Source: Chloroflexota bacterium
GTDB lineage: Bacteria; Chloroflexota; UBA6077; JADZDV01
DNA: 5,424 bases
Direction of reading: 5' to 3'
NCBI GenBank assembly: GCA_020850915.1
Contig: JADZDV010000225.1
Span: 1-5,424, forward strand
The translations under genes and the position numbers were made by a program. The notes below the pieces were generated by a model, which saw only the letters and a list, made by a program, of their open reading frames with translations, had not been told where the DNA came from and did no database searches. Positions 1 to 5,416 of this stretch are shown one piece after another (within the stretch, counting starts at the first letter, position 1; each line of letters opens with the position of its first letter).

Positions 1-29
1 ATTCCACAGCCTATCGCGCCAGCTTGGAA

Positions 30-374
30 CTAGCGGCGCGGCCTCGATGTCCGCACGCGGTCGTAGCAGTTGCTACAGTACACCGGCCGGTCGCCGCGCG
101 GAAGAAACGGCACCATCGTCTCCTGCCCGCACTGCGCGCACGTGGCCGGATGCATCTCGCGCGGCGCGCGGTCGTACGCACCGCCATAGCTGCCGCTCGA
201 ATAGCCACCGGCGCCGCCGCTCTCCCGCTGGCCGCGCCGCGCGGCACGGCAAGACGGGCAGCGCCCCGGTTCGTTCGTCAGCCCTTTGAGGGCGAAGAAC
301 TCCTGCTCGCCAGCGCTGAAGACAAAGTCCGCCCCGCAGTCGCGACACCGAAGGATCCTATCCGCAAAGCTCAT
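30..374 (-). CDS. Tandem zinc-ribbon protein with Gly/Ser/Tyr-rich linker
   Basis: A small 114-residue protein with two predicted zinc-binding units. The first is C10-x2-C13 paired with C39-x2-C42, in a context (CRDCG, EQEFFALKG, NEPGRCPSCR) typical of the 'probable zinc-ribbon' (zf-trcl type) family. The second is C79-x2-C82 paired with C100-x2-C103, around the segment VPFLPRGDRPVYC. The linker, roughly residues 50-75, is rich in Gly, Ser, Tyr and Arg, like the flexible tails of RNA-binding proteins. No catalytic motif is visible. Family members are often conserved in Chloroflexota and other bacteria, but their role is not established; nucleic-acid binding is an inference from the zinc fingers and linker. 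The ATG is well supported: GGAGGTGA at 388-381 matches the anti-SD sequence with about 9 bases spacing. The gene stands alone, transcribed away from the dehydrogenase operon. Confident of the gene and of zinc binding, unsure of function. Confidence 0.88.
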   Translation of the reverse strand: MSFADRILRCRDCGADFVFSAGEQEFFALKGLTNEPGRCPSCRAARRGQRESGGAGGYSSGSYGGAYDRAPREMHPATCAQCGQETMVPFLPRGDRPVYCSNCYDRVRTSRPRR

Positions 375-513
375 CGCTTTTCACCTCCCCTCCGGGAGAG
401 ATATGGCCTGGGCCAGGACCGATGTCGTGCTGGTGCGGACTTTCAGGCCGCGAGCCTGCTTCGTACCCTGGCAGAGAGACTGCTCCCCACCGGGTCTGAC
501 CTGTGCCGCGCCC

Positions 514-542
514 ACTATACAACGCAAGAGGCCTTCCCGCAA
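514..542 (-). promoter_or_regulatory. Possible sigma-70 type promoter for the zinc-ribbon gene
   Basis: Reading the minus strand, TTGCGG (542-537) and TATAGT (519-514) are separated by exactly 17 bases, giving fair -35 and -10 matches. The predicted transcript would start near 507 and carry a leader of about 130 bases before the zinc-ribbon ATG at 374. That is long enough for a regulatory RNA or a small RNA upstream. The -35 box matches only in TTG, so this is tentative. The same bases could instead lie inside the RNA hairpin at 454-532, in which case they would not be a promoter. Confidence 0.35.
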
Positions 543-683
543 TAGCGAATGCTGGAAAACGGCTCTCGAACACCCATGGCCGGGGCCCGGTGGCGCGCGG
601 CTACGCGACCGCGCTGGTCGTGGAAACCTCGGACCGCTCGAGGCCGAGCTTCCGCTACCATCAGCAGCATTCCACTCCTCGCC

Positions 684-689
684 AGGAGG
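684..689 (+). promoter_or_regulatory. Shine-Dalgarno site that fixes the GTG start of the dehydrogenase
   Basis: AGGAGG, a perfect SD core, lies 6 bases before GTG at 696. It argues strongly against the longer reading from ATG 549, which has no comparable site. Confidence 0.8.
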
Positions 690-695
690 TCGCTC

Positions 696-1799
696 GTGCA
701 GCGTTTGCGCGTTGGGGTCATCGGTCTCGGTGTGGCCGGCCAGGTCATGCACCTGCGCCACCTCCGAGAGCTCGACGACCGCTTCGAGATCGCGGCCGTC
801 TGCGACCTGTCACCCGCGCTGGCTGCTGGCGTCGGCGCGTACTATGGCGTGCCCGGGCGCTTCACTGACTGGCGTGAGATGCTCGCCGAGGCGCCGATGG
901 ACGCCGTGCTCGTCCTGACCGGCGGTTCCCACGCGCCGCGGGCGATCGCCGCGGCGAAGGCCGGGCTGCACGTCCTGGTCGAAAAACCGATGTGCTTCAC
1001 GGTCCGCGAAGCCGACGAGATGATCGCGGCGGCCGAGGCTGCCGGGGTGGTGCTCATGGTCGGCTACATGAAACGCTTCGACCCGGCCTATCTCTATGCT
1101 CAGCAGCTCATGCCCGCCATGCGCGACCGCGTCAGGTACGTTCAAATCAACACCCTTCACCCGCCGATCCAGGCACACCTGGCCCACCACCGCATCCAGC
1201 AGAGCGACGACGTGCCAGCCGCCGCGCTTGCTCAGCTCCGGGCGGAGTCTCAGGCGCTCATCGACGAGGCGCTCGGCGCCGACCACCACCCGTGGCTGGA
1301 TCGGGCGTTCCCGGACTTCATCCTCGGCAGCATGGTGCACGACCTGAACGCCCTCCGTGGCCTCCTCGGCGAACCCGCGGAGGTCCTCTACACCGACCTC
1401 TGGGATGGCGGCGACTGCATCACAGCCATCCTCCGCTATGAGCCCGACGTCCGTGTCCAGTACTCCTGGACCTTCCTGCGTGATGTCCGGCACTACGACG
1501 AGACCCTCAGCTTCTACGGGACGGGCGCCAGGCTGCACGTGAAGTTCCCCTCTCCCTTCCTTATGAACGAGCCCACGCTCATCGTCACCGAGGGCATGGA
1601 GCATGATGTCGCCTGGGAGCGAACGGCGACCGTCTCTTACGCAGAGGCGTTCAAAGAGGAGCTCCGCCACTTCTACGACTGCGTCACGACGGGCCAGCGG
1701 CCGCGTACTGATGGCCTGGACGGCCGACGCGACGTCGAGCTGCTCCGGGACATCACCCTCGCCTGGCGCGACGCCCGCGGCAATGGAGCCGGAGCATGA
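696..1799 (+). CDS. Gfo/Idh/MocA family NAD(P)-dependent oxidoreductase
   Basis: A 367-residue cytoplasmic dehydrogenase, normal length for the family, which oxidises or reduces a hydroxyl group on sugars, polyols (such as inositols) or glycosides. The N-terminal Rossmann fold starts at once with VGVIGLGVAGQ (residues 6-16, the GxGxxG dinucleotide loop). The family's EKP motif is at residues 96-98, its Lys being a usual catalytic residue, followed by GYMKRFDP (123-130). The second domain (from about residue 130) has GSMVHDLNALRGLLG (211-225), with the conserved His-Asp pair at 215-216. The GTG start at 696 is chosen because AGGAGG (684-689) lies 6 bases upstream and the Rossmann strand begins at residue 5. 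An upstream ATG at 549 would add 49 Arg-rich, low-similarity residues. It overlaps the next gene by ATGA, so the two are translationally coupled. Substrate cannot be told from sequence. Confidence 0.93.
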   Translation: MQRLRVGVIGLGVAGQVMHLRHLRELDDRFEIAAVCDLSPALAAGVGAYYGVPGRFTDWREMLAEAPMDAVLVLTGGSHAPRAIAAAKAGLHVLVEKPMCFTVREADEMIAAAEAAGVVLMVGYMKRFDPAYLYAQQLMPAMRDRVRYVQINTLHPPIQAHLAHHRIQQSDDVPAAALAQLRAESQALIDEALGADHHPWLDRAFPDFILGSMVHDLNALRGLLGEPAEVLYTDLWDGGDCITAILRYEPDVRVQYSWTFLRDVRHYDETLSFYGTGARLHVKFPSPFLMNEPTLIVTEGMEHDVAWERTATVSYAEAFKEELRHFYDCVTTGQRPRTDGLDGRRDVELLRDITLAWRDARGNGAGA

Positions 1800-2731
1800 A
1801 GATCGGTCTCTTCACCGACGGCCTCGCTCATCTCCCGTTCGCCGCGGCGCTCGACTTCGCGACTGCTCGGGGCATCTCCGCCGTGGAGATCGGCACCGGG
1901 AACTACTCGCCGGCGCCACACTGCGACCTGAGCACGCTCCTGACCGACCACCACGCGCGAGAGGCGTTCCACACTGCTCTAGCGGACCGCGGCCTCGAGC
2001 TCTCAGCGCTGAACTGCAGCGGCAACGTGCTCCATCCCGATCCTTCAGTCAGCGGGCCATCGCAAGGAGTCTTCCGAGACACCGTCCTGCTGGCCAGTCT
2101 TCTCGGCCTGGACAGAATCGTCACGATGTCCGGCTGCCCCGGCGCACCCGACGGGAGCCGCCTGCCGCAGTGGGTGACCCTCAAGTGGCCGCCGGAGATG
2201 GCTCGGCTGCTCAACTGGCAGTGGGACGACGTGATCCTGCCCTTCTGGCGCGAACAGGCGGAGTTCGCCCGCTCGCATGGTGTGAGACGCATCGCGCTCG
2301 AAATCCATCCTGGGATGGCCGTCTACAACCCGCCGACCCTGCTGCGTCTGCGGCGAGAGATCGGCCCGACAATCGGGGCGAACTTCGATCCGAGCCGCTT
2401 CTTCTGGCAGGGCATGGACCCCAGTTCGGTGGCGCTCGAGCTTTCCGGGTGCGTCTTCCACTCGCACGCCAAAGACACGTTCGTCGATCGACGTGCCGTC
2501 GAGATGTCGGGCGTGCTCAACGCCGAATGGCCCGAGGCGAGCGGCCCAGTGAGCTGGTGGTTCACCACCATGGGCTACGGCCACGACGCGCTCTTCTGGA
2601 AGTCCTTCTACTACAACCTCTACCGAGGCGGGTACGACGACGTGCTCAGCATCGAGTACGAAGACCCGCATCTGTCCGCCGAGGTCAGCATTACGAAAGC
2701 CGCTCAGTTTCTCGGCCAGGTCATGGTCTAA
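1796..2731 (+). CDS. Sugar phosphate isomerase/epimerase family protein (xylose isomerase-like TIM barrel)
   Basis: A 311-residue protein of the AP-endonuclease-2/xylose isomerase-like TIM barrel superfamily. These are metal-dependent cytoplasmic enzymes that isomerise, epimerise, dehydrate or cleave sugars and keto-sugars. The expected divalent-metal ligands can be placed: E169 in IALEIHPGM, D198 in GANFDPSRFFWQGMDP, H224 in FHSHAKD and E287 in LSIEYEDP. Earlier barrel strands appear as AVEIGTGNY (29-37) and LSALNCSGN (69-77). GYGHDALFW (260-268) and the WEPHL-like tail EYEDPHLS are also typical of the family. The ATG overlaps the dehydrogenase stop by four bases, with GGAG motifs at 1785-1788 and 1791-1794 inside the upstream gene. 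The pair is a common arrangement in sugar, inositol and glycoside catabolism, suggesting consecutive steps: the dehydrogenase makes a keto-sugar, this enzyme acts on it. The exact reaction is unknown. Confidence 0.92.
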   Translation: MKIGLFTDGLAHLPFAAALDFATARGISAVEIGTGNYSPAPHCDLSTLLTDHHAREAFHTALADRGLELSALNCSGNVLHPDPSVSGPSQGVFRDTVLLASLLGLDRIVTMSGCPGAPDGSRLPQWVTLKWPPEMARLLNWQWDDVILPFWREQAEFARSHGVRRIALEIHPGMAVYNPPTLLRLRREIGPTIGANFDPSRFFWQGMDPSSVALELSGCVFHSHAKDTFVDRRAVEMSGVLNAEWPEASGPVSWWFTTMGYGHDALFWKSFYYNLYRGGYDDVLSIEYEDPHLSAEVSITKAAQFLGQVMV

Positions 2732-2757
2732 CCACGACCCGTCTCCCGACCGACGGC

Positions 2758-2781
2758 GCGGCCCGCTACCCGAGCGGCCGC
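2758..2781. repeat. Short GC inverted repeat between convergent genes
   Basis: GCGGCC (2758-2763) and GGCCGC (2776-2781) form a 6-bp inverted repeat with a 12-base loop, overlapping the rsmG stop codon. It sits where the isomerase and rsmG transcripts converge and could slow either polymerase. No T-tract follows on either strand, so it is not a standard intrinsic terminator. In GC-rich DNA a 6-bp repeat can arise by chance. Confidence 0.2.
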
Positions 2782-3491
2782 TTGCTCGGCACGCCATCGC
2801 GGCGTGGGTAGCGCTCCGCTGACGGCCTGACCTTCTCGATCACGACCAGTCCGCGACCGCTGTCCTCCGGGCCGAGCAACACCGGAACCACTGGACGCGC
2901 CTCGCCTCCAAGCTCGTGAATGGCGACCGCCGCGGCGTGAAGCTCCAGGGCGAGGTCGCCGCGACGCGGCGCCACGAGCCGCCCGCCCGGCCGCACGAAC
3001 GGCAGGCACAGCTCGACCAGCGCGGGGAGCGGCGCCAGGGCGCGAGCCACGGCGATCAGATATCGCTCACGATGGGCCGGGTCGCGCGCCGCGACCTCAG
3101 CGCGCGCGGTCACGACCCGCGCGTCCGAGAGACGCAGCGTCGAGACGACATGCTCCAGGAAGCGGGTCTTCTTCCGCGCGGATTCGAGCAAAGTGAGGTG
3201 GAGTGATGGCCGAGCCAACTTCAACGGCAGCCCGGGAAACCCTCCTCCGGAGCCCACGTCGATGACCGGCCCGTTGGGCGTCCGGGCCAGCAGATCGTCC
3301 ATCGCCAGCAAGCAGGACAGAGAGTCCAGGAAGTGTCGCTGCTCGACTGCGCACGGCTCAACGATCGCCGTGAGGTTGACCTTCTCGTTCCAGCGGCGCA
3401 GCTCCGCGGCCAGCCGGTCGAACGCGACGACGGTGGGATCGTCCAGCACGGCACCGAACCGCGCGGCCTTCCGCGCCCACTCCGACCCCAT
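2766..3491 (-). CDS. rsmG: 16S rRNA (guanine-527 N7) methyltransferase RsmG
   Basis: RsmG (formerly GidB) uses S-adenosylmethionine to methylate N7 of G527 in the 530 loop of 16S rRNA; in other bacteria its loss gives low-level streptomycin resistance. The 241-residue product is a normal length. Family marks appear in order: WNEKVNLTAI (34-43), RHFLDSL (52-58), the SAM-binding loop VIDVGSGGGFPGLPLKL (76-92), LLESARKKTRFLEHV (101-115), AVARALAPLPALVE (147-160), RPGGRLV (167-173), and the C-terminal YPRRDGVPSKRPLG (228-241), close to the usual ending. The ATG at 3491 is chosen because AGGAGGG (3501-3495) lies just upstream and family homology starts here. Reading on to an ATG at 3608 would add 39 unrelated residues overlapping the divergent gene. 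It is not next to mnmG, its partner in many genomes. It converges on the isomerase gene with a 34-base gap. Confidence 0.96.
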   Translation of the reverse strand: MGSEWARKAARFGAVLDDPTVVAFDRLAAELRRWNEKVNLTAIVEPCAVEQRHFLDSLSCLLAMDDLLARTPNGPVIDVGSGGGFPGLPLKLARPSLHLTLLESARKKTRFLEHVVSTLRLSDARVVTARAEVAARDPAHRERYLIAVARALAPLPALVELCLPFVRPGGRLVAPRRGDLALELHAAAVAIHELGGEARPVVPVLLGPEDSGRGLVVIEKVRPSAERYPRRDGVPSKRPLG

Positions 3492-3506
3492 GAACCCTCC
3501 TGGCAG

Positions 3507-3514
3507 ACTATAAT
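3507..3514. promoter_or_regulatory. Overlapping divergent -10 elements between rsmG and the greA fusion
   Basis: The plus strand has a perfect TATAAT at 3509-3514. The minus strand has TATAGT at 3512-3507. The two boxes share four base pairs in the only AT-rich spot of the 59-base gap. Predicted starts are near 3521 (plus, toward the greA fusion) and near 3500 (minus, toward rsmG). No good -35 is visible for either. The minus-strand start would fall at the 5' end of the rsmG SD site, giving a leader of only about 9 bases. Confidence 0.4.
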
Positions 3515-3550
3515 CTGAGTTGAGAAGCGCCGGAGGTCTGCGACGGGAGC

Positions 3551-4354
3551 ATGAGTATCGATCAGGAAACCACCAGCCTCTCTCAGGCCGTTGCATACTA
3601 CCTGGCAACCCTGAAGATTGAGCAGCGCGGCACGGCGGGGCCGGAGCTATCCAGGTTCACGCGCTGGTATGGCGCGGAGCGGCCAATCAGGCAGATTTTC
3701 CCGGGCGACGTCGAGCGCTACCAGGAGCAGGTCGCCCAGAACGGCGGGGATCCGAACAAGCTCGAGCCGCTGCGGGCGTTCTTCTCCTACGCGCGCCAGA
3801 AGAAGCTCATTGAATACTCGCTCGCGGTCGCCGTACGCATTCGCCGGAAAACCGCCGGCTCGTCCATCGTCAACGAGGCCCCGGTTCGGCAGGCGGTGGA
3901 GATCACTCAGAACGGCTACGATCAACTCGTCTCCGAGCTGAACCACCTCGAGACTATCGAGCAGCCGCACGCCCGCGAAGAACTGCGGCGTGCCGCGGCC
4001 GACAAGGACTTCCGCGAGAACGCGCCGTACGACGCTGCTAAGGAGAAGCTCGCGGAGCTTCAGCGCCGGGTCAACGAGATCCGCGAGACGCTCGGCTTGG
4101 CGGTCATCGTCGGCGAGAACACCTCGAACGAACGGGCTGGTCTTGGCACGACGGTCATCATCTGGGATCTCGACGAGGACGAAGAGCTCGTCTACAAGCT
4201 CGTCGGCCCCGGAGAGATTGACGCCCGCAACGGCCGCATCTCGATCCAATCCCCGGTCGGCCGCGCGCTGAGCGACCGGCGCGTCGGCGAGATCGTCCAG
4301 GTGGACACCCCAGCCGGCACAGCCCAGTACAGGGTCGACAAGATCACTCGCTAG
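3551..4354 (+). CDS. GreA-family transcription elongation factor fused to an integrase-type core-binding domain
   Basis: A 267-residue cytoplasmic protein in two parts. Residues 116-267 align end to end with GreA, which inserts a coiled coil into the RNA polymerase secondary channel to trigger cleavage of backtracked RNA. The coiled coil spans about 116-185. Its tip, DKDFRENAPYDAAKE, keeps the acidic pair D153 and E156 matching D41 and E44 of E. coli GreA, so cleavage activity is likely retained. The C-terminal FKBP-like domain (about 186-267) includes TVIIWDLDEDEE and ISIQSPVGRAL. Residues about 6-100 instead resemble the SAM-like N-terminal core-binding domain of tyrosine recombinases (DVERYQEQVA, then LRAFFSYARQKKLIEYS), without any catalytic recombinase domain. 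A linker of about 15 residues joins them. GreA alone is about 158 residues. The ATG is the only start after the in-frame stop at 3521; its SD is odd, GGAGG lying 14 bases away and GGGAG 1 base away. Confidence 0.93.
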   Translation: MSIDQETTSLSQAVAYYLATLKIEQRGTAGPELSRFTRWYGAERPIRQIFPGDVERYQEQVAQNGGDPNKLEPLRAFFSYARQKKLIEYSLAVAVRIRRKTAGSSIVNEAPVRQAVEITQNGYDQLVSELNHLETIEQPHAREELRRAAADKDFRENAPYDAAKEKLAELQRRVNEIRETLGLAVIVGENTSNERAGLGTTVIIWDLDEDEELVYKLVGPGEIDARNGRISIQSPVGRALSDRRVGEIVQVDTPAGTAQYRVDKITR

Positions 4355-4379
4355 CCGGTGGTTTCTGGCACGTTTTCTG

Positions 4380-4423
4380 CCTCCCCCGCGCGACAGACGT
4401 GGCGTCTCGTCTCGCGGGGGAGG
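4380..4423 (+). terminator. 19-bp hairpin after the greA fusion; its 3' arm carries the next gene's SD site
   Basis: An 11-bp perfect inverted repeat, CCTCCCCCGCG (4380-4390) with CGCGGGGGAGG (4413-4423), continues inward. After a C/T mismatch come three pairs (4392-4394 with 4409-4411), a bulged C at 4408, and AGACG/CGTCT (4395-4399 with 4403-4407) around a TGG loop. TTTGCTT follows at 4424-4430, a weak U-tract. It could act as a terminator or attenuator for the greA transcript. GGAGG at 4419-4423 is also the best SD for the small downstream gene, so folding would hide it. The structure is plain in the sequence; its function is inferred. Confidence 0.6.
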
Positions 4424-4428
4424 TTTGC

Positions 4429-4665
4429 TTGCCCAGAACCAAGGACCACGCCGTCATCCGCGAGTGGGTCGAATCCCAGGGTGGTGCACCCGCCCGTGTG
4501 CGTGGCACAAACGACCTGTTGCGCGTCAGCTTCGGTCGGAGTGAGAAGAATCTCGAGGTCATCTCCTGGGATGAGTTCTTCGTGGCCTTCGACCGGAACG
4601 ACCTGACCTTCGTCTATCACAAGCGCGCGGACAGCACGCGCTTCGCCCGCTTCGCCCGCCGTTGA
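4429..4665 (+). CDS. Small conserved hypothetical protein (78 residues)
   Basis: A 78-residue soluble protein with no signal peptide or membrane segment. Its pattern, DHAVIREWVESQGGAPARV (6-24) followed by GTNDLLRVSF (26-35) and LEVISWDEFFVAFDRNDLTFVY (42-63), matches from memory a widespread family of small hypothetical proteins with the layout H..IR.W.E..GG.P..V.GT, LR..F and ISWDEFF..FD...L.F.Y. Members are sometimes labelled '1,4-alpha-glucan branching enzyme' in databases; at this size, with no glycosidase motifs, such a name would be wrong. No function is known to me. The TTG start at 4429 is preferred because GGGGGAGG ends 5 bases before it. An in-frame GTG at 4399 lacks an SD site and falls in the hairpin. 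A 9-bp tandem repeat (4639-4656) encodes RFARFA near the end. It probably shares the greA transcript, 74 bases downstream of that stop. Confidence 0.82.
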   Translation: MPRTKDHAVIREWVESQGGAPARVRGTNDLLRVSFGRSEKNLEVISWDEFFVAFDRNDLTFVYHKRADSTRFARFARR

Positions 4666-4709
4666 GCCCCGACACTCGGCGCTCGACAGGATCTCTCTCC
4701 TTCGGGGCT
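4665..4709 (+). terminator. Possible weak terminator hairpin after the small gene
   Basis: AGCCCCGA (4665-4672) and TCGGGGCT (4702-4709) form a perfect 8-bp inverted repeat directly at the stop codon of the small gene, with a 29-base loop. The position suits a terminator, but no T-tract follows and the loop is long. Rho-independent termination is therefore doubtful. Confidence 0.25.
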
Positions 4710-4839
4710 GGCCGGCGTTGTCGCGCGCCATCCGATCAGCATGACCCGGGTACCATTTCACCAGAATGATCCCCCAGGGCAGGTCCGCGTGCTCTCCCAC
4801 AGAGGACCGGCTGTTGCCCCGGGACGCTCGGGAAACACG

Positions 4840-5352
4840 ATGTATCAGCTCAGCGTCTACATTCACATAGTGAGCGCGATGGTGTGGGTCGGCGGGATGT
4901 TCTTCGTCGCGCTCATCGCCGTACCGGTCGCCCGCCAGCTTCCGCCCAACGAGCGGGGTGCGCTGCTGTCGGCGCTTGGCGTGAAGTTCAGGACCGTCGG
5001 CTGGGTCGCTATCGTGCTGCTGGTGGTCACCGGAATCACGAACGCCTCGTTCCGCGGCGTGACGCTCGAGTCGATCGGCAGCGGACAGGTGTTCCTCTCG
5101 TCGTTTGGCAGGCTGCTCGCAGCCAAGGTCGTCCTGGTAGCTGTCATGATCGTCATCAGCGCCATCCACGACTTCGTGATCGGACCTGCCAGCACGCGAG
5201 CGACCGAGCGAGCGTCCGAGGCAACGCTGGGCGAGGTCGAACGCCTTCGGCGGCAGGCGTCGTGGCTGGCACGGCTCAACGGACTGCTCGCCCTGGTCGT
5301 TGTCGGACTCGGTGTCCTCCTGGTTCGGGGCCTGCCCGCCAGCGGTGGATAG
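4840..5352 (+). CDS. CopD-like four-helix integral membrane protein
   Basis: A 170-residue inner-membrane protein with four predicted helices: about 4-28 (VYIHIVSAMVWVGGMFFVAL), 52-70 (TVGWVAIVLLVVTGITN), 92-115 (LLAAKVVLVAVMIVISAIHD) and 144-163 (ARLNGLLALVVVGLGVLL). A charged cytoplasmic or periplasmic segment rich in Arg and Glu lies between helices 3 and 4 (about 118-140). HxxxxxxWVGGMFF in helix 1, RFR/KFRTVGW before helix 2 and LAAKV...HDF in helix 3 recall the CopD/PF05425-type membrane domain. H9 and H110 could bind a metal or haem. In this family a role in copper handling is often assumed but rarely shown, and no copC or other copper gene is near. The start ATG has only a weak GGGA 6 bases upstream. 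An ATG at 4741 would add 33 polar residues without an SD and is not preferred. Confidence 0.8.
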   Translation: MYQLSVYIHIVSAMVWVGGMFFVALIAVPVARQLPPNERGALLSALGVKFRTVGWVAIVLLVVTGITNASFRGVTLESIGSGQVFLSSFGRLLAAKVVLVAVMIVISAIHDFVIGPASTRATERASEATLGEVERLRRQASWLARLNGLLALVVVGLGVLLVRGLPASGG

Positions 5353-5406
5353 TCCGCGTTTGGCCCCGCCATCCAGTCTGCCCCGGGAGCGACCGACTTG
5401 TGTTGG

Positions 5407-5416
5407 AACGGCCGTT
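5407..5416. repeat. 10-bp perfect palindrome at the right edge
   Basis: AACGGCCGTT is its own reverse complement, lying 54 bases after the CopD-like stop. It could be an operator half of a gene beyond the window, or chance. Nothing else is seen in 5353-5424. Confidence 0.15.

Larger units (their letters stand above)
375..695. other. Intergenic region between divergent genes, about 320 bases
   Basis: No convincing protein gene lies here. Open frames cross it, but none has an SD site or a recognisable protein. It must hold the promoters of the minus-strand zinc-ribbon gene and of the plus-strand dehydrogenase operon. A minus-strand promoter-like pair is visible near 514-542. On the same strand, 454-532 can fold into a hairpin with an SRP-like tip. 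A short perfect inverted repeat CCGGG/CCCGG sits at 580-590, and CAGGC/GCCTG (minus-strand reading) at 444-458. No good plus-strand promoter for the dehydrogenase operon was seen. Confidence 0.6.

Noticed and set aside
555..580. T-loop-like GTTCGA on the minus strand suggesting a tRNA
   Set aside because: The flanking bases do not pair into a T-arm and no acceptor stem or anticodon arm could be built.
549..695. Upstream ATG extension of the dehydrogenase by 49 residues
   Set aside because: The extension is Arg-rich with no family similarity, lacks an SD site, and the GTG at 696 has AGGAGG 6 bases upstream right before the Rossmann fold.
810..1670. Long minus-strand open frame opposite the dehydrogenase (286 codons)
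   Set aside because: A shadow of high-GC coding: low-complexity composition, no recognisable domain, and the plus frame is clearly a known family.
1603..2811. Long plus-strand open frame of about 400 codons across the dehydrogenase/isomerase junction
   Set aside because: Arg/Ser/Pro-rich out-of-frame reading of two recognisable genes, with no family resemblance of its own.
3492..3608. N-terminal extension of RsmG on the minus strand
   Set aside because: The added residues do not resemble RsmG, cross the promoter region and overlap the divergent gene; the ATG at 3491 has its own SD.
4639..4656. Tandem 9-bp repeat CGCTTCGCC
   Set aside because: Only two copies, in frame within the small gene (RFARFA); an ordinary slippage product rather than a repeat element.
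4741..4839. Longer start for the CopD-like protein
   Set aside because: Adds 33 polar residues before helix 1 with no SD site; family members start just before the first helix.
4351..5169. Minus-strand open frame of 272 codons over the small gene and the CopD-like gene
   Set aside because: Composition rich in His, Asp and Arg as expected of an antisense reading; no domain, and both plus-strand genes are well supported.
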